Below, one piece after another: positions 25,287 to 34,023 of a stretch of DNA of 64,000 nt. A program made the translations under genes and the position numbers. The notes beneath the pieces were generated by a model, which did not search any database, was not told where the DNA came from, and worked only from the letters and a program-made list of their open reading frames with translations. Every line of letters starts with the position of its first letter. The stretch's first letter is position 1. Origin of the DNA: Paenibacillus_E sp040812395 (lineage in GTDB: Bacteria; Bacillota; Bacilli; Paenibacillales; NBRC-103111); NCBI RefSeq assembly GCF_040812395.1, contig NZ_JBFNXH010000017.1, positions 62,001 through 126,000 of the forward strand, written 5' to 3'.

Positions 25287-28200
25287 TCACACTAACACAG
25301 CGGGCTTTATTGTTGAGTAATCACCATTAATAAATTGGGAGTATATACCCTCAACTTCTCGCAAGAATTTTAATGCTGAGTCATAGACTCCAAATTCTTT
25401 GAGCAATTGAACATCTTTAATTTTGTATACCGAGACGCTCCAATTATCACCATTTTTGCGCGCAAGGTCGCTTTTTTGTAGCCTTGTTAATATTCGTTTC
25501 GTGATTCGAGGTGGAAAATCACTGTCCCAAAGTTCCGAAATCCCTAGATGCTCAATCATGCAAAGTTCATCACTTAGTGAGTTGCAAAAATAATTACCTG
25601 ATGCGGTATATTCAAACATTAATTCACTAAAGGATATAATGTTTAAAATCTTGCTAGTATCGTCGCCTTTCCCCAACCGATCGAGATAACTTTTAATCAT
25701 TGGGGCAACAAAGGTCTGATTAAAGTGGTAAGGGTTCAACTCTTCGAACATTCTATACATATGGCCCTCCCACTCATAGTTCTTAAAAAAATATGGAAAG
25801 CAATCAGCATATAAAATATTTGTTTGTTTCTTAGAATTATGGTGAATTACTTGTTTTAATTTATTGAAATTTTCTCCAAATATATCTTGATAGAATGTTT
25901 CTAATTCCTCTTTTTCACTGTCAAAGCAAATAATAAACGCATTACAGAAAATGAAGATTGGAATATTGAGAAAACGTATCCATTGCTCATCTTTAATAAT
26001 CAGGTATTTATATACAACTTCGCGTAATTGTTCATTATTTTCTAAATAGGTTGTATAAACGTCACTTGTTAAGAATTGGTTTGCACGTAAAACTGGTTCG
26101 TCCCTATATATAAACATAGCTAAGCTTTCAGCACAAAAGCCTACAAGTTTGTTTAATAATAACTGATCTCCTTGAGAGATGTGTAACAGAATTGAGTGGA
26201 TGAGATTAATTTCCTGTTCTGGGATATGTGGGGTAGGGACACATAATACTTCGATAAGAAGATTAATCGACTCTTGTGTTTGTAAAAGATTATGAATATA
26301 TCGCGGTATCGAAGTCTCCAGTACGGTTTTCAATAATTCTTTAATGGGGTAATAAAGACCACTATTTGTGATAATTTCATCAATTTGCTCATCATCTAAA
26401 TATGTTTCTGAAGGTCCTAGTAGCCAATTCTCTGCGTCTTCCTTAACACTTTCTAGAGTCTGTTGATTCAAATCAAGTTTGCCTTCTGATGAATTATTTG
26501 GTTGTACTTTTTTGTCAGGAGCCAAGTAGGGTTCTCTTCCACACAAGTTATATATTTTCCTCCCAAATTGTTTAGTATAGCGTAATCCAAATTGTTTCAG
26601 AAGTTCTGGAGCACTATTGATGAGCATATCTAGTTCAAATTCCATTCCAAATTCATCGAGAAAATCCATCTCCAAAAGAATCGTACTTTTCAAGTTACTC
26701 TTTATTTTTTTATAATAAGTCTTATAAAATAAAGAATACTCTTTTGGAAATACATTCTGAAATTTATGCATTGCTTTATAGTGGTAAATACTAAAGGCAT
26801 TTTCGTAATATTTGCTAATGATATTTTTCCCCACGAAAATCATCCCTAATTTTACACAACGTTCAATAATATCAGGTAAATTGTGCAAGTCCTTATACTG
26901 AGCTTCTAGATCGCCATGGCCCATAGTTAAGCAATATTCAGTTATTTCAGTTTCTAAAAAGTGGTACAGCAAAGGATGCTTTTTTGGCTGACAGCAACGA
27001 AGTAAATGGAAGAATCGGTCTAAATTCCCTCCATTCTCTTCAAAAAGATCAATATCCCAGTTCCAGCTTCCATCATATTCTAAGATACTGCCATTATATT
27101 CGTGATAGTGTACAATGCAATGTTGTATGATAAGATCTGTTATCCTATTACTGCAAAAATCGGATACATGCTCAAATAGAAATTGGAGCTGATTATAATA
27201 AACACAGCACTCTACGAGTTTCGGAACTAAGCTCTCGCAATTTTTCTCTAGGTATCCATATAAGAAATCCTGTACAGCGGGCATGTTGAATTTCAATAGT
27301 ACTGCTTCGTATTCCTCGTTGTAAAAGGTCTTAATCATTGTTTTCTCAAGCTCTGCAATACATTCGTCAATATTCTTAACTTTCGTATGGATGCTTGAAA
27401 TCATAATATATTTTTCATAGCAGTGCTTCATACTTTCCAGATGCATGGGGGTTGACGAAATCAGCAAAAGTAAAGAAACAAATTGTGATTCAGCAGAGAG
27501 ATCCATAAAGATAGATTCCCAAAATTCTTCTGGATTATCGAAATAGTCACTTAATAATTCGTAATATTCTTCAGGTGTGCAATTATTTTCTGATTCGTTA
27601 TTTAAGAATAGCGCGAGTACCCTTGGATTGTAATTCTGATGGTGTACAATCCAATCAGTTTTCATAAGTAAATAGTTAACATATTCATACTCAAGATTTG
27701 ATGCGTAGAGATGGCTATACAGGATACTAGCTTTCTCATCGTCCCCGTATTCCTCAAGCGTACATATTAGTGCATATTGGTCCAGCGTTTTTCTTAATAA
27801 GGGATGTTTTTGTAAGCCTTGCTGTAAAATGTACTCGCGGGTCGTCAGGATTAGGCGTTTCTCTCCGTGAAATTCTACTATACGATTAATGAGTTTATCT
27901 AATCGGTTTTCATCGTTTCGGCGTGTTTGTTCTCCTAAGAAGATACTCCCCCAAAAATCATCTAAAATAATAACTTGTTGTTTTCCATCCTCCAGCATTG
28001 CATATACATCATGAATGGAATTGGCCCATACGAATCCATCTAGGTTGTTTGGTTGAAGATAAGCTAAAGCCAAAATATAGGCCATTGTAGTTTTGCCTAC
28101 CCCGGGTTCTCCCGAAAGAACAATTACATGATTTTGAGAACACTTACGCAGAGCCTCATAATAAATCTGTGCAGGGACAAATGTTTTAGCAGCCTTAATT

Positions 28201-28718
28201 GCTTCCTTTAATTCTTCAGAGGATTCTCTGTAGGTAGCGCGATGCACAGATTCGACCAATACCTTTTCCAATATATTCACATTGGGATACCATAGTTTTG
28301 GATACCTGAGTAATGTTTGTTTGTGTAGGGGATCTTCGAGAAAACCGTTCATATCTTTGTTACTTAGAATATCATGATTATTGAGAATAAATCCTTCAAA
28401 CAGTTCAATAATTTGATTTTCTTCAGGTGGGGAAAAGTCCATAGAAACCCCTAATATATATCGATCAGGTTTTAATTTACGTACTTTGGGTAATTCAAGA
28501 TTTTTTAGGTCACGATATAGTTTTTTAAAGTCGGATTGATAGCGCTTAACTTGAACAATGATTTTCAAGTCGCCATCAACATAAAAACCATCAATCCCCA
28601 TATCACGTCCTTCTTTGTACATTTTCAATGTAATACCATCTTTTACTTGGATAATATCACATACTAACTTTTCAAACTCGAGGGGCTCAAGTAGTGAGTG
28701 GAAATCATATTTTGACAC
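25287..28718 (-). CDS. Mrr-type endonuclease fused to a STAND NTPase (nSTAND3-like), probable antiviral sensor-effector
   Basis: 1,143 residues; ATG with TAGGAGGGA upstream. Residues ~10-110 are an Mrr-like PD-(D/E)xK nuclease: EFEKLVCDII helix, GRDMGIDG (D43) and VQVKRY (Q56, K58). Residues ~180-420 form a P-loop NTPase: Walker A SGEPGVGKTTMA (~202), Walker B QVIILDDFWG (~245), and LILTTREYIL, the sensor motif usual in STAND ATPases. The remaining ~700 residues are helical and probably sense the trigger. Such nuclease-STAND fusions act as antiphage sensors (Avs-like logic): target binding causes oligomerisation and nuclease activation. The gene is monocistronic. Which phage protein is sensed cannot be told. 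Confidence 0.85.
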   Translation of the reverse strand: MSKYDFHSLLEPLEFEKLVCDIIQVKDGITLKMYKEGRDMGIDGFYVDGDLKIIVQVKRYQSDFKKLYRDLKNLELPKVRKLKPDRYILGVSMDFSPPEENQIIELFEGFILNNHDILSNKDMNGFLEDPLHKQTLLRYPKLWYPNVNILEKVLVESVHRATYRESSEELKEAIKAAKTFVPAQIYYEALRKCSQNHVIVLSGEPGVGKTTMAYILALAYLQPNNLDGFVWANSIHDVYAMLEDGKQQVIILDDFWGSIFLGEQTRRNDENRLDKLINRIVEFHGEKRLILTTREYILQQGLQKHPLLRKTLDQYALICTLEEYGDDEKASILYSHLYASNLEYEYVNYLLMKTDWIVHHQNYNPRVLALFLNNESENNCTPEEYYELLSDYFDNPEEFWESIFMDLSAESQFVSLLLLISSTPMHLESMKHCYEKYIMISSIHTKVKNIDECIAELEKTMIKTFYNEEYEAVLLKFNMPAVQDFLYGYLEKNCESLVPKLVECCVYYNQLQFLFEHVSDFCSNRITDLIIQHCIVHYHEYNGSILEYDGSWNWDIDLFEENGGNLDRFFHLLRCCQPKKHPLLYHFLETEITEYCLTMGHGDLEAQYKDLHNLPDIIERCVKLGMIFVGKNIISKYYENAFSIYHYKAMHKFQNVFPKEYSLFYKTYYKKIKSNLKSTILLEMDFLDEFGMEFELDMLINSAPELLKQFGLRYTKQFGRKIYNLCGREPYLAPDKKVQPNNSSEGKLDLNQQTLESVKEDAENWLLGPSETYLDDEQIDEIITNSGLYYPIKELLKTVLETSIPRYIHNLLQTQESINLLIEVLCVPTPHIPEQEINLIHSILLHISQGDQLLLNKLVGFCAESLAMFIYRDEPVLRANQFLTSDVYTTYLENNEQLREVVYKYLIIKDEQWIRFLNIPIFIFCNAFIICFDSEKEELETFYQDIFGENFNKLKQVIHHNSKKQTNILYADCFPYFFKNYEWEGHMYRMFEELNPYHFNQTFVAPMIKSYLDRLGKGDDTSKILNIISFSELMFEYTASGNYFCNSLSDELCMIEHLGISELWDSDFPPRITKRILTRLQKSDLARKNGDNWSVSVYKIKDVQLLKEFGVYDSALKFLREVEGIYSQFINGDYSTIKPAVLV

Positions 28719-28916
28719 AGAATTCCCTCCTAAATAAATTGAATCTACTACATTAGAAAAATAAACTGGAAACCCAAATAAAGGGTTTTAAACTATCTTA
28801 CGTTATATTAGTATTGAATTCTAGTAAAGAGTTAGTTCCCTTCAGTTCCAGTCAGCAGCCAAGGTGATTGGAGTGACTGAGCGTCTAAATAGACCCCAAA
28901 ATATGTTGACGCTGCA

Positions 28917-28960
28917 CACCCCACACATGTGGAATCGGTTGCAATGCTTGTTCGAAATGA
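28917..28960. repeat. Recurrent ~47-nt motif, copy C
   Basis: Shares CACATGTGGAATCGGTTGC-type middle and the TTCGAAATGA end with copy A (8113-8160). It lies between the STAND gene and the recombinase relic. The remainder of 28719-29160 carries no gene I can support. Confidence 0.45.
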
Positions 28961-29160
28961 AACAGTTGCCGTGAAGCCTTATTAATATAGGTTTTTCAAT
29001 GAAACAGAGGGTATAAATTAGTGATACAGCAGTGATTTTTTAGCCATTGGTGTAAAGTTGCTGTAAAAGTGTAACACCAATGAACCCAAATCAGCGGAAA
29101 CCAATAGAAAAAAGCGTAAAACAGGGCGCATTTTGAATAAATTGTTATAGTCCTAAAGAA

Positions 29161-29202
29161 AAGAACCCGAACGATGGTACAGCAATCGCTCGGGTTCTTT
29201 AT
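29161..29202. terminator. Bidirectional-looking terminator at the end of the recombinase relic
   Basis: Stem AAGAACCCGA (29161-29170) / TCGGGTTCTT (29190-29199), extended by CGAT/ATCG inside. T-rich on both sides (TTTCTTTAGG on the minus strand). Confidence 0.8.
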
Positions 29203-29207
29203 CTTCT

Positions 29208-29600
29208 TTACGATTTTTTAAATGGAATGATCAGATCGAACTTATTGGCAGCTTCTTTATCCGCCTTTGATAAAACATGCCCATAAATGTTCATCGTTGT
29301 CGCGATGTTGGCTTGTCCCAGACGTTCAGAAATAATTTTTGCATAAACATCCTGGTTAATTTATAAGGTGGCAGAAGTATGGCGCAAATCACGAAATTTA
29401 ATGTATTTTAATTTGTGTTTCTTTAAGAAGCCGCGAAACCACAAATAGGGGCTTTCCGGATAGAATGCTCTGCCGTACTGATTACAGAAAAAAAAGAAAT
29501 GATCATTATCACGGGTTTTCTCCAATCCATCCCATTCTTGTGTGCAGTATTTGCGATATTCTTTTAGTTCTTCCAATACCGCGTCAGATTGAGTAAAAGA
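29208..29600 (-). pseudogene. Tyrosine recombinase (phage-type integrase) C-terminal remnant
   Basis: The minus strand encodes the catalytic C-terminus: FRDLRHTSATL (box II R-x-x-R/H), then TAA, then in the same frame INQDVYAKIISERLGQANIA, TTMNIYGHV (catalytic tyrosine) and a normal end FDLIIPFKKS. The stop replaces one leucine codon of the usual LLINQ. The N-terminal two thirds of the integrase are absent; homology fades near 29600. It marks a decayed integrated element. Confidence 0.9.
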
Positions 29601-29620
29601 TTAATAGAGTTGTTGACGGA

Positions 29621-29648
29621 TTGGGGACGCGAAATCTTGCGTCCCCAA
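29621..29648. repeat. Perfect 10-bp inverted repeat
   Basis: TTGGGGACGC / GCGTCCCCAA with an 8-base loop and only short T-runs beside it. Probably a terminator or element end; placed just beyond the integrase relic. The rest of the 29601-29961 gap holds the tandem motifs listed next and the cysD leader. Confidence 0.55.
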
Positions 29649-29768
29649 TATTTATGTGAAGAAACTTTAATTCATTACGAGTAGAATATTTAATGTTCGC
29701 ATGGATAAAATGAACAGGGGTTAGACACCCCCACGCTTTTCCGAACCTTTTCCATGCAAGCGTAACAA

Positions 29769-29835
29769 AGCGAACTTTAATGCCACACAGTGATTATTGC
29801 GACAAAAAAGTGACACTCTCGGAAAAAGTACGACA
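29769..29835. repeat. Three related ~17-nt motifs ending in GACA/CACA, possible transposon end
   Basis: GCGAACTTTAATGCCACA (from ~29769), GCGACAAAAAAGTGACA (29799-29815) and TCGGAAAAAGTACGACA (29819-29835) share an A-rich core and an ACA end. Read on the complement, the outermost begins TGTCG, as do ends of elements moved by TnsB/Mu-type transposases, which carry such tandem protein-binding sites. No transposase gene is in the window, so this is an inference. Confidence 0.35.
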
Positions 29836-29961
29836 TTATTCGAGGAAAATGTTAGAAATATAGAGAATTATACTTTCTTCCACTTTGCATAAAAGCTAGA
29901 ATCTGATAGGATATAAAGAAATACAATAGATTTAGTGAGAATTAAAAGGAGGCACCTTTCC

Positions 29962-30885
29962 ATGCAAAAACCGATGCTTGATTCCATACAAGAAATGACG
30001 CATCTGGATCAACTCGAGGCTGAAGCGATTTATATTATACGAGAAGTAGCGGCGGAATGTGAAAATCCCGTGATGCTGTATTCGATTGGGAAGGATAGTT
30101 CCGTGATGCTGCATTTGGCGCTGAAAGCTTTTTATCCGGAGAAGCCGCCATTTCCTTTCATGCATATTGACACCACGTGGAAGTTTAAAGAAATGATCGA
30201 GTTCCGCGATCGCAAAGCGAAAGAATTCGGAATCAACATGATTGTCCACTCCAATCAGGAAGGGATTGAACAAGGGATCAACCCTTTCGATCATGGTTCC
30301 GCGTATACGGACATTATGAAAACCCAAGCCCTGAAACAAGGATTGGACAAGTACGGATTTACGGCTGCGTTCGGTGGTGGAAGACGTGACGAGGAAAAGT
30401 CGCGTGCGAAAGAGCGGATTTTCTCGTTCCGGAATAAGAATCATGCATGGGATCCGAAAAACCAACGGCCGGAAATGTGGAAGCTTTTCAACACAAGAAT
30501 TAATAAAGGAGAAAGCATCCGCGTCTTCCCAATATCCAATTGGACAGAAAAAGATATCTGGCAATACATTCGCAGAGAAAACATTGATATTGTCCCTCTC
30601 TATTTTGCAAAGGAAAGACCCGTTCTCGAACGCGATGGGCATCTCATCATGGTGGATGATGACCGCTTGAAACTCGAACCTCATGAGAAAATTGAAATGA
30701 AGAAGATGCGGTTTCGTACATTAGGCTGCTATCCTCTTACTGGCGGTGCCGAGTCGGAGGCGGATACGATAGATGCCATTATCGAAGAAACGCTTGGTGC
30801 GGTTTCATCCGAACGGACAACTCGGGTTATTGACCAAGAAGCGGCTGGAAGTATGGAAAGACGTAAACGGGAGGGCTATTTCTAA
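29962..30885 (+). CDS. cysD: Sulfate adenylyltransferase subunit 2 (ATP sulfurylase, CysD)
   Basis: 307 residues from ATG 29962, chosen for AAAGGAGG upstream; the in-frame GTG at 29935 precedes that site. PP-loop family: YSIGKDSSVMLHLALKAFYP is the SGGKDS-like ATP pyrophosphatase loop, followed by FMHIDTTWKF. Conserved CysD motifs FGGGRRDEEKSRAKER and FPISNWTEKDIWQYI and the end RKREGYF are all present. With CysN it makes adenosine 5'-phosphosulfate from sulfate and ATP in the cytoplasm. The CysN start follows one base after its stop. A TTGCAT...TAGGAT pair ~60 bases upstream may be the promoter; no riboswitch is recognisable. Confidence 0.96.
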   Translation: MQKPMLDSIQEMTHLDQLEAEAIYIIREVAAECENPVMLYSIGKDSSVMLHLALKAFYPEKPPFPFMHIDTTWKFKEMIEFRDRKAKEFGINMIVHSNQEGIEQGINPFDHGSAYTDIMKTQALKQGLDKYGFTAAFGGGRRDEEKSRAKERIFSFRNKNHAWDPKNQRPEMWKLFNTRINKGESIRVFPISNWTEKDIWQYIRRENIDIVPLYFAKERPVLERDGHLIMVDDDRLKLEPHEKIEMKKMRFRTLGCYPLTGGAESEADTIDAIIEETLGAVSSERTTRVIDQEAAGSMERRKREGYF

Positions 30886-30886
30886 A

Positions 30887-32626
30887 ATGAAGAGTCTGCT
30901 TAAATTTATAACTTGTGGAAGTGTGGACGACGGAAAATCCACCTTGATTGGACATATGCTTTATGAGGCAAAGCTTTTGTTCGCCGACCAGGAAAGAGCA
31001 TTAGAGCTGGATAGCCGACTTGGTAGCCGCGGCGGAAAAATTGACTATTCCTTGCTTCTTGATGGATTACTGGCCGAACGTGAACAAGGGATAACGATTG
31101 ATGTGGCCTATCGGTATTTTACAACGGATCACCGTTCATTCATTGTAGCGGACACACCGGGACATGAAGAATATACACGTAACATGGCAGTAGGCGCATC
31201 CTTTGCGGATCTTGCCGTCATTCTTGTGGATGCAAAAAAAGGGATAATTACCCAAACCAAACGCCATACCCGGATTTGCGCACTCATGGGAATTAAACAT
31301 CTTGTATTAGCTGTGAACAAAATGGATTTAGTGGATTTTGATCAAAAGAGATTTGATGAGATCAAAGAAGATTTCTTCCAAACGAGCGCTGCATTTCACT
31401 TTCAAAGCATTCAGGTGATCCCTGTTTCTGCCACAGAAGGGGATAACATTACCAAGAAATCACAACATACCCCTTGGTATGAGGGCCTTCCTTTGTTGCC
31501 GTATTTAGAAAGTGTGGATGTTCATCATACCGACGATAAGAAACAATTTATGATGCCAATTCAGCGTGTATGTCGACCGGACCATACGTTCCGCGGTTTC
31601 CAAGGCCAGATTGAGGCTGGAAGCATCGCGGTCGGCGATGAGTTGACGACGCTGCCTAGTCGTGAGAAAGCGAAAGTCAAACGTATCTTAGTGACAGACC
31701 AAGATCGGGATTCAGCGCATGCCGGACAACCCGTAACCATTCAATTGGATCGTGAAGTCGACGTTTCGCGGGGCTGTGTATTTACGAAAGATGATCAAAT
31801 CCAAGAAGCGGATCGTTTTAGCGCTACGATTCTTTGGATGGATGATTCCGTACTAACTCCGGGTAAAAATTATTTGGTCAAAGTAGGAACGAAAGTCCTG
31901 CCCGGTACCGTGACGGCAATTAACCATAAAATCGATATTAATACTGGAAAAACGGTTTCAGCCGATCATATTGTCAAAAATGAAGTGGCAAAGTGTGAAT
32001 TTTCTTTATCGGACAGTATCGTTTTTGATTCCTTTGAACAAAATAAGAGCATTGGCGGATTTATTCTGATCGATCGTGTAACCAATATGACATCCGCTTG
32101 CGGAGTCATTGACGAAGCCCTTCAAGGATCCGACAGTTTGGTAGGGCTAGATACGGAAATCACCAGAGATGTTCGCGCTCAGCAAAAAGGTCAAAATCCG
32201 TTAACCCTCTGGTTCACCGGTACGGTTCCGGATAAATCAACGCTTGCGAAGGAAGTCGAAAAACGATTGGTATCGACAGGCCACCATACCATGTTACTGG
32301 GGAATGGCCAGGGAGAATCATTGCAGCGATTAGCAGAAGTTGCAAAATTGATGAACGATGCTGGACTTATTGCATTGGTATCGAATGATTCCCCGATCGA
32401 AAATGACCGAGAAACCGCGCGAGGCATCATTGGCAAAGAATATATTGAAGTTTATGTAAATGGTCCGCTTGCAGGCAGTTCAAGCACAAATGATACACCT
32501 GGGAACCCGGAAATCGAAGTCGATACAAGCAAGTCTTCAATCGAAGAAGCTGCAAATTATGTAGTGAAACGAATTATCAGATATTTAATCAATGAGAGTA
32601 GTCGTGGACAATTCCTGAATTTCTAA
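30887..32626 (+). CDS. cysN: Sulfate adenylyltransferase subunit 1 (CysN) with degenerate APS-kinase (CysC) domain
   Basis: 579 residues from ATG 30887, one base after the cysD stop. The GTPase part (1-~430) is intact: CGSVDDGKSTLIGHML P-loop, DTPGHEEYTRNMA, NKMDLV. It energises ATP sulfurylase. Residues ~436-579 align with CysC by motif (NPLTLWFTG, AEVAKLMNDAGLIALVS, NPEIEVDTSKSSIEEAANYV), but the P-loop GLSGSGKST is replaced by GTVPDKST, and the DGDNVRHGLN-type APS-binding segment and the RDVKGLYKKAR-type segment are missing. It should not phosphorylate APS; the frame is nevertheless open to the end. A separate CysC or direct APS reduction would be needed. Confidence 0.93.
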   Translation: MKSLLKFITCGSVDDGKSTLIGHMLYEAKLLFADQERALELDSRLGSRGGKIDYSLLLDGLLAEREQGITIDVAYRYFTTDHRSFIVADTPGHEEYTRNMAVGASFADLAVILVDAKKGIITQTKRHTRICALMGIKHLVLAVNKMDLVDFDQKRFDEIKEDFFQTSAAFHFQSIQVIPVSATEGDNITKKSQHTPWYEGLPLLPYLESVDVHHTDDKKQFMMPIQRVCRPDHTFRGFQGQIEAGSIAVGDELTTLPSREKAKVKRILVTDQDRDSAHAGQPVTIQLDREVDVSRGCVFTKDDQIQEADRFSATILWMDDSVLTPGKNYLVKVGTKVLPGTVTAINHKIDINTGKTVSADHIVKNEVAKCEFSLSDSIVFDSFEQNKSIGGFILIDRVTNMTSACGVIDEALQGSDSLVGLDTEITRDVRAQQKGQNPLTLWFTGTVPDKSTLAKEVEKRLVSTGHHTMLLGNGQGESLQRLAEVAKLMNDAGLIALVSNDSPIENDRETARGIIGKEYIEVYVNGPLAGSSSTNDTPGNPEIEVDTSKSSIEEAANYVVKRIIRYLINESSRGQFLNF

Positions 32627-32670
32627 TGCTTAAACAAATCGACGTAATGAAATAGTCTTTGAGAAATAGT

Positions 32671-32711
32671 ATCCCTACATCACCGTGAATAGTGATGTAG
32701 GGATATTTTTT
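32671..32711 (+). terminator. Terminator of cysDN
   Basis: Perfect 13-bp stem ATCCCTACATCAC (32671-32683) / GTGATGTAGGGAT (32692-32704), then ATTTTTTAC. Confidence 0.93.
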
Positions 32712-32853
32712 ACGTCCGTGGCATGGGGCACTTGTTAAGGCCTCTCCTAAACCAACTAAAAGCAGCCTAATTGAACATATTCTGAACATCAAAAACCCAA
32801 TAAAATCAAGGCTTCAGCGGATTATAACAGTCTCTATAAAACTCGCTTTTTGA

Positions 32854-32900
32854 CCCGCATACGGTGCACACAGAAGCGGTAGTATCATTTATATCGAATT
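32854..32900. repeat. Recurrent ~47-nt motif, copy D
   Basis: Begins CCCGCATACGGTGCA exactly as copy A, shares AGCGGTAG and ends TCGAATTGA. It lies between cysN and the toxin-antitoxin pair. Confidence 0.5.
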
Positions 32901-32944
32901 GATAAATAATCGGGATGCCTGAACCAATGATTGTTACTTACACA

Positions 32945-32991
32945 GCAAACAGCCCCTTACTGCTTGAATGAAGCAGTAAGGGGCTGTTTGC
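32945..32991. repeat. Perfect 21-bp inverted repeat
   Basis: The arms 32945-32965 and 32971-32991 (GCAAACAGCCCC... and its complement) pair without mismatch around a 5-base loop. Neither side has a T-run, so it is not a textbook terminator although it lies directly after the toxin gene on the minus strand. Confidence 0.85.
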
Positions 32992-32998
32992 AGGTGGT

Positions 32999-33352
32999 TC
33001 ATTCGTTAAGCAAATGCATCAGTTGCTGTTTGACCTCCGAAAAAAAAGGAGTCTTTAGATGCCCAAATTTTTTAATGACAATTTGATTTGAAAATGTATA
33101 TATCTTATCTGCGCGAACAGCGGACGTAGCACGCAATTGTCCCTCATCAAGGTCATCAGTGGTTATTTGTATCGAATAAGTCTTATTGATCAAGTTAGAA
33201 GTGATTGCGGCAACGACAAGATCGGACTGGGATCTGTTATAGGTGGTGTTTGACAAAACAAGAACTGGACGCTGCTTTGTAGTTGACATATCGCTATATG
33301 GAAATGGAATCAGTAGGATATCACCCTGACTATACATTATTCCAAACCTCAT
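32999..33352 (-). CDS. PemK/MazF-family toxin (endoribonuclease)
   Basis: 117 residues from ATG 33352, or 112 from ATG 33337. MazF fold motifs: GDILLIPFPYSDMSTTKQRPVLVL, DLVVAAITSN and ATSAVRADKIYTF. Family members cleave mRNA. The start overlaps the antitoxin stop (8 or 23 bases, depending on the ATG used), implying coupled translation. Motif variation (IPFPYSD...KQRPVLV) places it in the PemK-like branch. Confidence 0.9.
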   Translation of the reverse strand: MRFGIMYSQGDILLIPFPYSDMSTTKQRPVLVLSNTTYNRSQSDLVVAAITSNLINKTYSIQITTDDLDEGQLRATSAVRADKIYTFSNQIVIKKFGHLKTPFFSEVKQQLMHLLNE

Positions 33353-33527
33353 CGTCTACTGGATTGTTCCAGAAATCCATGCTAGTCATACTGGCTTGTT
33401 CAAGATTTTTTAATGCTTCCCGTTCTCTTTTCGCATTCAAATATCCAATAAAGTCAGCAATCTCGATTGCATCTTGTTCGGGTATATGATCAATGATTCG
33501 TTTTAACTCTTCTCGGTTAACACTCAC
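33330..33527 (-). CDS. Antitoxin of the PemK/MazF-type pair
   Basis: 65 residues, GTG start with AAAGGTCGTG upstream. Helical with a charged middle (EELKRIIDHIPEQDAIEIAD, NAKREREALKN) and an acidic, tryptophan-containing tail (MDFWNNPVDDEVWNNV) suited to blocking the toxin's RNA groove. First gene of the operon, as in most type II systems. Upstream, 33528-34023 shows two small terminator-like hairpins (33785-33815 and ~33924-33953) and no gene. Confidence 0.82.
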   Translation of the reverse strand: MSVNREELKRIIDHIPEQDAIEIADFIGYLNAKREREALKNLEQASMTSMDFWNNPVDDEVWNNV

Positions 33528-33784
33528 AGTATCACGACCTTTCGGATCTATCTTCCTTTTATTGTATCATAAATGATCCCGAGTCTAAAAGACGGTTTAT
33601 CTTGCTTTTGGATCTGCTTACTCGACACACTGCTAAATGAATAGTTTAGTGAAAACGGCTAGGATATCTTCTCAGTTATCCATAGAGGACGCTGCAAGAA
33701 AGCTCAATATCTCCGCGGGATATTAATCACAAATCATACCTTCATGGGTTGAGTGCATAGTTAAGAGCCAGGAATCATAGAAGG

Positions 33785-33822
33785 AACAGCCATCTTCGTT
33801 GGGGCTGGGGCTGTTTTTTTTC
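33785..33822 (+). terminator. Terminator-like hairpin in a gene-free gap
   Basis: AACAGCC (33785-33791) / GGCTGTT (33809-33815) followed by eight T residues. No intact plus-strand gene precedes it, so it may be a remnant of a lost gene. Confidence 0.6.
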
Positions 33823-34023
33823 TGTTTAAATTGCATTTAGGGTCATCATGAGATCAAATATGTGCCCGCTGAGTGCCAGCACTTTCTGCATTATAGGTTC
33901 AAGAAACTAATAAATAATGAACTACCGCCTATCAAGATCCATGAATTGGCGGTTTTTCTTGTTCTTCTCTCTATTCTTCATGTGATAAACTAATTTTATA
34001 AACGTTCATATATCGGAGGGAAT

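Noticed and set aside
29962..32626. Treating cysDN as part of a DNA phosphorothioation (Dnd) defence system because CysD resembles DndC
   Set aside because: CysD motifs (FGGGRRDEEKSRAKER, RKREGYF) and the CysN partner fit ATP sulfurylase; no dnd genes are present.
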